NCBI RefSeq assembly: GCF_020882245.1
Contig: NC_083599.1
Coordinates: 1,674,001 to 1,738,000 of the forward strand
DNA from: Rhopalosiphum padi
Taxonomy: Eukaryota > Arthropoda > Insecta > Hemiptera > Aphididae
Direction of reading: 5' to 3'
DNA: 64,000 nucleotides
Shown here: positions 53,741 through 64,000 of the stretch, in pieces
How the letters are laid out: the number at the start of each line of letters is the position of its first letter
How positions within the stretch are numbered: position 1 is the stretch's first letter
Position numbers and translations under genes: made by a program
Notes under the pieces: generated by a model
Told to the model about the DNA's origin: nothing
Databases searched by the model: none
Seen by the model: the letters and a program-made list of their open reading frames with translations, nothing else

Positions 53741-55878
53741 AATTAGAACGATTTTCTGTATCTTATGGTCTAGATTTAATATATTATCTTTAGAACTGTG
53801 TATATTACAATCATTTAAATATATGAATTTCATACATATGACAAATTATAATATGAATGCATGATTTAGAGTGTTTATGAAGTATTAGGTAAAAATGTAT
53901 AAATAATAGTTAGTAATGGTAAATTAGAATGATTTTCTCTATCAACAGGACAAGGCTTTAATACATGAACTTAAGAATTGATTATTTAACTATCATTTTA
54001 AAATATAAATATTATACATATGACAAATTATAATATGAATGCATGATTTAGAGTGTTTATGAAGTTTAAGGTAAAAATGTATAAATAATAGTTAGTAAAG
54101 GTAAATTAGAATGATTTTCTCTATCTAATGGTCTAGGATTCAATACATTAACGTTAGAATTGTTTATTTTATAATAATTTATAAATATATATATATGTTT
54201 CATTTATCAAAATTATTATAAAATTGCATGATTTATTGTGTTTATGAACTATCAGTTAAAAATGTATAAATAATAGTAAGTAATGGTAAATTAGAAAGAT
54301 TTTCTCTATTAAATGGTTAAGGCTTTAATACATGAACTTAAGAATTGATTATTTAACTATCATTTAAAAATATATATATTTGATATTTATCAAAATAAAC
54401 ATTAAATTGCATTTTTTATAGTGTTTATGAAGTATCAGGTAAAAATCTAAAATAACAGTTAGAAATGGTAAATTAGAACGATTTTCTGTATCTTATGGTC
54501 TAGATTTAATATATTATCTTAAGAACTGTGTATATTACAATCATTTAAATATATGAATTTCATACATATGACAAATTATAATATGAATGCATGATTTAGA
54601 GTGTTTATGAAGTATTAGGTAAAAATGTATAAATAATAGTTAGTAATGGTAAATTAGAATGATTTTCTCTATCAACTGGACAAGGCTTTAATACATGAAC
54701 TTAAGAATTGATTATTTAACTATCATTTTAAAATATAAATATTATACATATGACAAATTATAATATGAATGCATGATTTAGAGTGTTTATGAAGTTTAAG
54801 GTAAAAATGTATAAATAATAGTTAGTAAAGGTAAATTAGAATGATTTTCTCTATCTAATGGTCTAGGATTCAATACATTAACGTTAGAATTGTTTATTTT
54901 ATAATAATTTATAAATATATATATATGTTTCATTTATCAAAATTATTATAAAATTGCATGATTTATTGTGTTTATGAACTATCAGTTAAAAATGTATAAA
55001 TAATAGTAAGTAATGGTAAATTAGAAAGATTTTCTCTATTAAATGGTTAAGGCTTTAATACATGAACTTAAGAATTGATTATTTAACTATCATTTAAAAA
55101 TATATATATTTGATATTTATCAAAATAATCATTAAATTGCATTTTTTATAGTGTTTATGAAGTATCAGGTAAAAATCTAAAATAACAGTTAGAAATGGTA
55201 AATTAGAACGATTTTCTGTATCTTATGGTCTAGATTTAATATATTATCTTAAGAACTGTGTATATTACAATCATTTAAATATATGAATTTCATACATATG
55301 ACAAATTATAATATGAATGCATGAATTAGAGTGTTTATGAAGTATTAGGTAAAAATGTATAAATAATAGTTAGTAATGGTAAATTAGAAAGATTTTCTCT
55401 ATCTAAAGGTCTAGGTTTTAATACATTAACATTAGAATTGTTTATTTTATAATAATTTATAAATATATATATATGTGTCATTTATCAAAATAATTATTAA
55501 ATTGCATGATTTATTGTGTTTATGAAGTATCAGTTTAAAATGTATAAATAATAGTTAGTAATGGAAAATTAGAAAGATTTTCTCTATCTAATGGTCTAGG
55601 TTTTAATACATTAACTTAATAATTGATGGTATTAGACTATTTTAAAAAATTTTAATTTTATTAATTTGACTACATTAAAATATTAAATAATGATTATGAA
55701 ATATCAGGAAAAATGTATAAACAATAGTAAGTAATGGTAAATTAGAATGATTTTCTCTATCAACTGGACAAGGCTTTAATACATGAACTTAAGAATTGAT
55801 TATTTAACTATCATTTTAAAATATAAATATTATACATATGAAAAATTATAATATGAATGCATGAATTAGAGTGTTTAT

Positions 55879-57780
55879 GAAGTATTAGGTAAAAATGTAT
55901 AAATAATAGTTAGTAATGGTAAATTAGAATGATTTTCTCTATCTAATGGTCTAGGTTTCAATACATTAACATTAGAATTGTTTATTTTATAATAATTTAT
56001 AAATATATATATATATGTGTCATTAATCAAAATAATTATTAAATTGCATGATTTATTGTGTTTATGAAGTATCAGTTAAAAATGTATAAATAATAGTTAG
56101 TAATGGAAAATTAGAAAGATTTTCTCTATCTAATGGTCTAGGTTTTAATACATTAACTTAATAATTGAAGGTATTAGACTATTTTAAAAAATTTTAATTT
56201 TATTAATTTGACTACATTAAAATATCAAATAATGATTATGAAATATCAGGAAAAATGTATAAATAATAGTTAGTAATGGTAAATTAGAAAGATTTTCTCT
56301 ATCTAATGGTCTAGGTTTTAATACATTAACATTAGAATTGTTTATTTTATAATAATTTATAAATATATATATATGTGTCATTTATCAAAATAATTATTAA
56401 ATTGCATGATTTATTGTGTTTATGAAGTATCAGTTAAAAAAGTATAATTTATTGTTAATAATGGTAAATTCAAATGATTTTCTCTATCTAATGGTGTAGG
56501 TTTAATATATTATCTTAAGAACTGTGAATATCACAATCATTTAAATATATGAATTTCATACTTATGACAAATTATAATATGAAAGCATGATTATAGTGTT
56601 TATGAAATATCAGGTAAAAATGTATAAAAAATAGTTTACAATGGTGAATTAGAATGATTTTTTCTATCAAATGGTCAAAGCTTCAATTAATTAACTTTAG
56701 AATTGATTATTTACCCATCATTTAAAAATAAAAATATTATACATATGACAAATTATAATATGAAAGCATGATTATAGTGTTTATGAAGTATTAGGTAAAA
56801 ATGTATAAATAACAGTTAGAAATGGTAAATTAGAATGATTTTCTCTATCAACTGGTCAAGGCTTTAATACATGAACTTAAGAATTGATTATTTAACTATC
56901 ATTTAAAAATATATATATTTGATATTTATCAAAATAATCATTAAATTGCATATTTTATAGTGTTTATGAAGTATCAGGTAAAAATCTAAAAATAACAGTT
57001 AGAAATGGTAAATTAGAACGATTTTCTGTATCTTATGGTCTAGATTTAATATAAATAGTAAAAATAGTTTACAATGGTGAATTAGTATAATTTTCCCTAT
57101 CAAATGGTCAAAGCTTCAATAAATTAACTTAACAATCATTTATAAATATATATATTTGATATTTATCAAAATAATCATTAAATTGCATATTTTATAGTGT
57201 TTATGAAATATCAGGTAAAAATGTATAAAAAATAGTTTACAATGGTGAATTAGTATAATTTTCCCTATCAAATGGTCAAAGCATCAATAAATTAACTTAA
57301 CAATCATTTATAAATATATATATTTGATATTTATCAAAATAATTATTAAATTGCATGATTTATTGTGTTTATGAAGTATCAGTTAAAAATGTATAAATAA
57401 TAGTTAGTAATGGAAAATTAGAAAGATTTTCTCTATTAAATGGTTAAGGCTTTAATACATGAACTTAAGAATTGATTATTTAACTATCATTTAAAAATAT
57501 ATATATTTGATATTTATCAAAATAATCATTAAATTGCATTTTTTATAGTGTTTATGAAGTATCAGATAAATATCTAAAATAACAGTTAGAAATGGTAAAT
57601 TAGAACGATTTTCTGTATCTTATGGTCTAGGTTTTAATACATTAACATTAGAATTGTTTATTTTATAATAATTTATAAATATATATATATGTGTCATTTA
57701 TCAAAATAATTATTAAATTGCATGATTTATTGTGTTTAAGAAGTATCAGTTAAAAATGTATAAATAATAGTTAGTAATGG
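55879..57780. repeat. 4,224-bp-offset duplication, copy 2
   Basis: Partner of 51,655-53,740. It lacks one monomer found near 53,000-53,180. Confidence 0.82.
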
Positions 57781-59465
57781 TAAATTAGAATGATTTTCTC
57801 TATCAACTGGTCAAGGCTTTAATACATGAACTTAAGAATTGATTATTTAACTATCATTTAAAAATATATATATTTGATAGTTATCAAAATAATCATTAAA
57901 TTTCATGTTTTATAGTGTTTATGAAGTATCAGGTAAAAATATATAAATAATTGTTAATAATGGAAAATTAGAAAGATTTTCTGTATCTTATGGTCTAGAT
58001 TTAATATATTATCTTAAGAACTGTGTATATTACAATCATTTAAATATATGAATTTCATACATATGACAAATTATAATATGAATGCATGATTTAGAGTGTT
58101 TATGAAGTATTAGGTAAAAATGTATAAATAATAGTTAGTAATGGTAAATTAGAATGATTTTCTCTATCAACTGGTCAAGGCTTTAATACATGAACTTAAG
58201 AATTGATTATTTAACTATCATTTAAAAATATATATATTTGATAGTTATCAAAATAATCATTAAATTTCATGTTTTATAGTGTTTATGAAGTATCAGGTAA
58301 AAATCTAAAATAACAGTTAGAAATGGTAAATTAGAACGATTTTCTGTATCTTATGGTCTAGATTTAATATATTATCTTAAGAACTGTGTATATTACAATC
58401 ATTTAAATATATGAATTTCATACATATGACAAATTATAATATGAAAGCATGATTTAGAGTGTTTATGAAGTTTAAGGTAAAAATGTATAAATAATAGTTA
58501 GAAATGGTAAATTAGAATGATTTTCTCTATCAACTTGTGAAGGCTATAATACATGAACTTAAGAATTGATTATTTAACTATCATTTAAAAATATATATAT
58601 TATACATATGACAAATTATAATATGAAAGCATGATTATAGATTTTATGAAGTATTAGGTAAAAATGTATAAATAATAGTTAGTAATGGTAAATTAGAATG
58701 ATTTTCTCTATCTAATGGTCTAGGTTTCAATACATTAACATTAGAATTGTTTATTTTATAATAATTTATATATATATATTTGTGTCACTTATCAAAATAA
58801 TTATTAAATTGCATGATTTATTGTGTTTATGAAGTATCAGTTAAAAATATATAAATAATTGTTAATAATGGAAAATTAGAAAGATTTTCTCTATCTAATG
58901 GTCTAGGTTTTAATACATTAACTTAATAATTGATGCTATTAGACTATTTTAAAAAATTTTAATTTTATAAATTTGACTACATTAAAATATCAAATAATGA
59001 TTATGAAATATCAGGAAAAATGTATAAATAATAGTTAGTAATGGTAAATTAGAATGATTTTCACTATCAACTGGTCAAGGCTTTAATACATGAACTTAAG
59101 AATTGATTATTTAACTATAATTTAAAAATATATATATTTGATATTTATCAAAATAATCATTAAATTGCATATTTTATAGTGTTTATGAAGTATCAGGTAA
59201 AAATCTAAAAATAACAGTTAGAAATGGTAAATTAGAACGATTTTCTGTATCTTATGGTCTAGATTTAATATATTTTCTTAAGAACTGTGTATATTACAAT
59301 CATTTAAATATATGAATTTCATACATATGACAAATTATAATATGAAAGCATGATTATAGTGTTTATGAAGTATTAGGTAAAAATGTATAAATAATAGTTA
59401 GTAATGGTTAATTAGAATGATTTTCTCTATCTAATGGTCTAGGTTTCAATACATTAACATTAGAA

Positions 59466-59760
59466 TTAATCATTTTAAACATTCGAATACATTTAAATAT
59501 AAAATAATGATAAATGAAATATTAGGAAAATTAAATAAATAATAGTAAGTTATGATAAATGAGAATGAATTTTTGTATCTTATGATCAAGGTTTCAAGAC
59601 ATTAATTTAAGAATTATGTATTTTATAACTATTTAAAAATATTAATTTTATATATTTAAGGAATTATAATATCAATGCATGTTTAAAAATTTTTTTGATA
59701 TCATGTTAAATGTTCTTATGATATTTAATAATGGTTAATTAGAAATAATTTTATTTATTT
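59466..59760. repeat. Degenerate satellite monomers at the array edge
   Basis: Sequence resembling about one and a half monomers but strongly diverged: 'gaaatattaggaaaa', 'gtaagttatgataaatgaga', 'atcttatgatcaaggtttca' and 'ttataatatcaatgcatg' follow the normal monomer order. Similarity fades near 59,760. Confidence 0.75.
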
Positions 59761-61704
59761 ATTTTTTATTCATCCTTTATGGTGATAATTTTTTCCTAGT
59801 TGGCGGGTATAATATTAATTAGTCATCGTAATTGCTAGGTATCTAAGAATCCATGCATGGATTATTTGTAGAAAGCACATACGTGTGACAACTTATAATC
59901 CTTATGACGTGCATGTGCTGTTTTTTATGTAAAGTACATTTTATGGATAACTTAAACTTATACATCAGTGTGTGTGCTGGTTCAATTTATAGTCCTGACT
60001 TCTAATCTAGCAACCGAAATATACATTTAAGTAAATTATATCTTTTCTTATTTTACAGAATTTTCTAAATAAAATTATTGTTATTTTATCACATACTCTG
60101 CAAGTGTGTGGATTTATTTTTTATGGTGCACACAAAATGACAACCTATTGTAATGAATCACAGATGGCTAGTGAATGATGATTACATATATGATATACTA
60201 AATACACCAATTGCTATTCAAAGAAAACCGAATGATAAATAAAATAATAAGCTCATCAGAGCAATAGAATTATATTTGCGATAGGTACTTTAAATAAGGA
60301 ATGAGAAACTCTTACAATGTTGTACCGAAACGACACTCGCTCAAAATGTATTAACAAAGCGTTGTACAATTGTCGTTGACTGTTTATCATTACTGCGCAC
60401 GGTTACATAAGTGAACTTAATAAATGGAAACTAGACATACACACACTGACATGTACAAAAATATTGCTTAAAATTAACTTATTGATTAAATCCCAACGCG
60501 ATCTCGAGAACACTTTGTATGATGTTGACATTGGACAATTCCCACTTTCCCAGATGCAGTTCTGAGGCATTGGTGATATCAGTCGTGATAATGATAGTAC
60601 ACACGCAAGCCCTATCCGGCTTACTATTGACAGCACATCCAATATACTAGGTAAATATAATGTATCATTGCTGGATCATTCCTGAAATAACACGCAGGCA
60701 ACAGTTGTTCTTTCGACATTCATTATTTCCTAATGCAATCGGTATTCTTATAAGACACTTAAGTATTTCTTGTGAATAATATATTTTGATTTTTGTAACC
60801 ATAAGTGCTTGGCCATCTACCCGATACAACCCTAAGACGAGTATTAACCCTTATTATATTCCATGTATGTCACATTACTCACATTCCCTTTTCACAAAAA
60901 TCCTGGTAAGTTCACCATCTATAAAATCTCACACTTTTATAGGCTTCAGATTCACTATGGAGTATCATTTGAAGACAGCAGGTAATGGGTCACTAACCCA
61001 CGCCCCCCCCCCCCCAATATATTCTGACATAAATATCATAATTCATTATGTGTTATAATAATAATTACTACGGGTCATTAATAAGTTAATTTTATTTGGA
61101 CTCGAGCACTGTACTCGAGTACTAGGTAGTTTTACGCCTATGAGCGTATGCTAAGAATAATAATATAAATGTACAATAAGAATACCGGCCAAAGAAATTG
61201 TTTATAAATTATGGTCCAAAGAAAATACGTTACCAATAGTACACGAATAGGACATGTTCCACATACCAACCAAGGACGCAATGGTAGTCGGCGGGTGATG
61301 GACCCGATGAAGTGTTGCACCGTCGTGCTCCTAGGAAATGGCAGTTGGCTTTGATGACTTACGAAGTGTAGGCTCTGAACAGGGTTACCAAATCATAATG
61401 GCGTGACATCTAATATAAAAATATAAAATTAATGTAATAATAAATATAATATTAGCGGAGACGTCTGTTAGTAGACGATGAATACAAATACAAACACCTC
61501 GCGATATATGAACAAAACCAGTTTCCTTAAATATATCGTTACATAATACGAATAACAATATAAGAAACGTTTTTCAGTGTCCCTTGAAATTCGCTATATC
61601 ATGAGTTGGCTATAATAAGTACTTAATAAATAAGAGCTGCGTTACAAAAATAATTTTGATAATAAATACCGGACAGTTAATACATTAAAATTTGTACCTT
61701 TTTT
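59761..61704. other. No gene recognised; unique-looking AT-rich sequence
   Basis: About 1.9 kb with no protein I recognise on either strand. Open frames of 60-90 codons occur (e.g. 60,403-60,642 minus, 60,786-61,058 plus, 61,138-61,320 minus), but none shows family motifs. A C13 run lies at 61,003-61,015, and a 12-bp palindrome GTACTCGAGTAC near 61,111. This may be old transposon debris or ordinary intergenic DNA. Confidence 0.5.
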
Positions 61705-61885
61705 TATTTACGGTTTCAAGACAATAACTTAATAATTGGGCTTTTAGAATCATTTTAAAAAAAAGAAATATTTAAATTAGTCAAAATAATCATAAAAGAA
61801 AATATTGTATAGTGTTTATCAAATATCAGGTATAATATTACATAATATGATAATGATAGTTAATAACAACAAGATTGAATAATTT
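61705..61885. repeat. Isolated, diverged satellite monomer outside the array
   Basis: Words in monomer order and orientation: 'ggtttcaagacaataactta', 'ataattgg', 'atcattttaaaaa', 'caaaataatcat', 'tatagtgtttatcaaatatc', 'aggta', then 'aatgatagttaataa'. This spans a tail plus most of a conserved half, about one monomer in all. It lies about 2 kb beyond the edge of the degenerate array and next to the transposase-like pseudogene. Confidence 0.72.
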
Positions 61886-62359
61886 TTAAATTACTGTACT
61901 TTAGTACAAAACCCACTAACTATACATTTGTAAATATACCGCTAATAGACAATTATTTGAGCTCATTTATGAAACTTTTTATAAATAAATTGCTCTCTAG
62001 AGGTTTTTTATAACCCCAATATAGACCAATTAAAAAAATATAATGAGAATTCAATAACTGAACACATTTTAGAATAGGCCAAAATGTACTACACAAACTT
62101 TTTGTAAGAGGTAATCCATCAATACCTATAAGTATTTTAATAATTGTACAAAAATGATGATAGCTCCCTAGGGGTACAGAACAAATTTCCATTGAATGAT
62201 TACAATTAATTTTTAGTATAGTTCTAGCATCTTTAGAATATTACTAAAACATTTATGCGATTTTAAAAACTTTAACAAAGCAGATAAGGCACTGTTAGTA
62301 ATATTAAATGTGACTGAACATTTAGTAATTAATTTAAATTTTGAATCTTTATTATCATT

Positions 62360-62367
62360 AAAATAAT
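62360..62367. repeat. Target site duplication, left (AAAATAAT)
   Basis: 8-bp AAAATAAT, repeated at 63,146-63,153. Confidence 0.85.
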
Positions 62368-63145
62368 CAGGCCCGTATTTAAGGGAGGGCTCGGAGGGGC
62401 AATTGCCCCTGGCGGCAATATTAAAATTAGGTTTAGGGGCGGCAAAATATTGAAATGGTCAAAAATGTAAAATTTATTTGTAGCTCATTTTACCTAATGA
62501 GTATAATACGAAAATATAAAACATAATTAGTATAATAAAAAATAATTATAAAGGGGCCCACACAGTTTATCTGTGATATAAGCTGAGTAAAAATTGTACC
62601 GTTTTATACCAAAAAATAGATTTTGAATGTAGAATGTACCTAATAAAGTTATAATTCGTTATCAACTCGAATGTAAATAAAATGCTATGGGCATATTGAT
62701 GTTGTAAACACATGATTCGTATTTAGTTCTACGAAACGTAGACTATGAAAAATACATACTAAAAATAGAAAATAGACAGTTGTGGTTTTGCCATGATATA
62801 AGGAGCTACGAGTCTATGACTGCCGATTATTGACAATTTACACTACTATTATTAAATCAAAACACAATCATTAGTGAATTATTCGTGAACGAGTGCTTGC
62901 TGTATTGACGTGGTTTGTTAACTCTGTTAATCTATTTCATCTATTAACTAATATTATACATTTATACTAAGTGTGTATATTGATTATTAGTTATTAATGA
63001 GTTTTATTTTATATTAATGTACCTATTTACTACTATAATTGTGTAATATCAATAAAGTAAAAGAATTTCCTTTTTTTTTTGGGGGGGGGGGGGGGCGGCA
63101 AATTGTATGTTGCCCCTGGCGGCAATTTTTGTAAATACGGGCCTG
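62368..63145. mobile_element. Non-autonomous hAT element (778 bp) nested in the pseudogene
   Basis: The terminal inverted repeats start CAGGCCCGTATTTA at both ends, with an 8-bp target duplication, as in hAT. Both ends also carry a subterminal GCCCCTGGCGGCAA block (62,404-62,418 and 63,112-63,125), and GGCGGCAA recurs near 62,439 and 63,095. The interior is AT-rich with no transposase. A T10-G15 tract (63,071-63,095) lies near the right end. Mobilisation would need a transposase from elsewhere. Confidence 0.9.
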
Positions 63146-63153
63146 AAAATAAT
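63146..63153. repeat. Target site duplication, right (AAAATAAT)
   Basis: AAAATAAT, identical to 62,360-62,367. Confidence 0.85.
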
Positions 63154-63381
63154 TAAAATGATTCAACTCCTGATCAGTATCATAAATAATATAAGATAAA
63201 TTATTATCTTCAATACATTGTGTGAATGAAGAAAAATTAAGTTTATCTGAAATCAAATCTGATATTTGACTTTCATTAGCAACAACAACATTATTACTAA
63301 CAATTATGTCTTGATTTGGTATATCATTTCTGGATAAATTTGGGTGTTGACAAATTCTATAAACATCAATTACTTCAATTT

Positions 63382-64000
63382 ATTCCAAAAACTACAACAA
63401 ACTAGGTATAGTGAATTCGGCGAGACATAATTTATTAATATGTTAAATAATAATAACCATAAGATCCTTTTATAAATGGTTATTAGGTTAGTTAAAATTA
63501 ATATAATTTAGTATAAAATTTAATCTAGAACCTAAGTAAATAATAGATATAACATAATATAGCAAATTTAAGAAAAGCATAGATAGATTATTTTAAAAAT
63601 AAAAGTTACTGAACTCGAAAGTTTAAATAATGAACAAAATAAGTAGGTAGTAGAGTACCTATTTGTAAAATATATGTACACTGTAAACAGTTGATTGTAA
63701 ATGTAGATGAGTACCAATTTTATTAGCTAGGTATATTTTGTTGATATATTATAATATATTCACATAACTTTACGTTGAGGTTAACCGCCAAAGTGTTTAA
63801 ATAGTTATATTATTTAAAAATATATATTAAACAAGTACCAGCTAAATATTATTAACAGGGCGGATGTATTATTTACATGCTAATAGTAACATGAAAATAT
63901 ACGTTAGTTTTTATAAAATATTTAAAAATACGCATTAAATTTTTATAAGATACGCACAAAAATGATGACTGTCGATGGCTCGACAACAATGTATAAAAAT
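63382..64000. other. No feature recognised
   Basis: AT-rich sequence to the window end with no satellite similarity, terminal repeats or protein motifs that I can see. The transposase-like frame may continue here but I could not follow it past about 63,381. Confidence 0.5.

Larger units (their letters stand above)
48154..59465. repeat. Satellite array, block 7 (to array edge)
   Basis: About 11.3 kb of monomers in the same orientation, uninterrupted by transposons. It includes a 1,974-bp HOR, a 4.22-kb offset duplication and a short local duplication of about 730 bp (four monomers; 'gaagtttaag' at 54,061 and 54,791). Canonical sequence stops near 59,465 inside a monomer ('cattagaatt'). Confidence 0.97.
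61953..63381 (-). pseudogene. Transposase-like protein remnant with DGLPL/FWPIL motif, split by a hAT element
   Basis: On the minus strand, a reading frame runs from about 63,381 down to 63,154 (IDVYRIC ... ISDKLNFSSF ... ELNHFNYF). It is interrupted by the 778-bp hAT element and resumes in the same frame at 62,367 once one target-duplication copy is discounted (NDNKDSKFKLITKCSVTF). A one-base shift near 62,230 leads into DARTILKIN, then SVPLGSYHHF, IDGLPLTKSLCSTFWPIL and FLIGLYWGYKKP, ending at a stop at 61,955. I associate the set (DARTLL, GxYxHF, DGLPLxKS, FWPIL) with a family of transposase-related proteins common in arthropod genomes; I cannot name the superfamily with confidence. The N and C termini and any terminal repeats were not found, so this is a fragment. 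Confidence 0.7.

Noticed and set aside
1..59465. CRISPR-like array of repeats and spacers
   Set aside because: Repeats are about 180 bp, directly abutting and eukaryotic-satellite-like, with recurring rather than unique tails and no cas genes.
60403..61320. Open frames of 60-90 codons in the right flank as possible genes
   Set aside because: None shows a recognisable domain, a plausible exon structure or continuity. One reads through a C13 run. They are compatible with chance.

Overview
The window is AT-rich eukaryotic DNA with no bacterial-style genes. It is dominated by one tandem satellite array, occupying positions 1 to about 59,465 and all in one orientation. The composition, the tRNA-derived SINE, the hAT and other DNA transposons, and the loose recurrence of 'taggta/tacctat'-type words in the non-satellite part suggest an arthropod. 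An aphid or related hemipteran is my best guess, but this is inference and not proven here.

Satellite array (1-59,465, interrupted): monomers are about 175-185 bp. Each has a conserved half of about 110 bp and a variable tail of about 75 bp that comes in at least five recurring classes. The tails are arranged in higher-order repeats (HORs). I can trace a 1,270-bp unit (7 monomers) nested in a 3,974-bp superunit (1-8,185), a 2.16-kb offset duplication (11.9-15.9 kb), a 2.15-kb HOR (17-28 kb), a 6.14-kb offset duplication (37.8-49.2 kb), a 1.97-kb HOR (49-52.5 kb) and a 4.22-kb offset duplication (51.7-57.8 kb).

Insertions in the array: a minus-strand tRNA-derived SINE (5,978-6,283, 13-bp TSD); a 2.4-kb hAT element with a broken transposase gene (22,225-24,627, 8-bp TSD, 21-bp TIRs); a 4.1-kb DDE transposon that I judge Sola-like (28,229-32,364, 4-bp ATAT TSD, about 36-bp TIRs); and two near-identical 0.87-kb deletion-derivative hAT elements (41,135-42,004 and 47,274-48,145). 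The last two share their insertion site because the surrounding satellite was duplicated together with the insertion. A 500-N scaffold gap lies at 34,299-34,798. The sequence around it (roughly 25-41 kb) carries many one-base insertions relative to sister monomers, so frameshifts there are suspect.

Right flank (59,466-64,000): the array decays through diverged monomers to about 59,760. Then comes about 2 kb with no recognisable gene, a single isolated and strongly diverged satellite monomer (61,705-61,885), and a minus-strand transposase-like pseudogene (about 61,953-63,381). That pseudogene is split by a 778-bp non-autonomous hAT element (62,368-63,145) with an 8-bp TSD. No functional host gene is supported anywhere in the window. 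All coding material seen is of transposon origin, and none of it is an intact complete gene as assembled.
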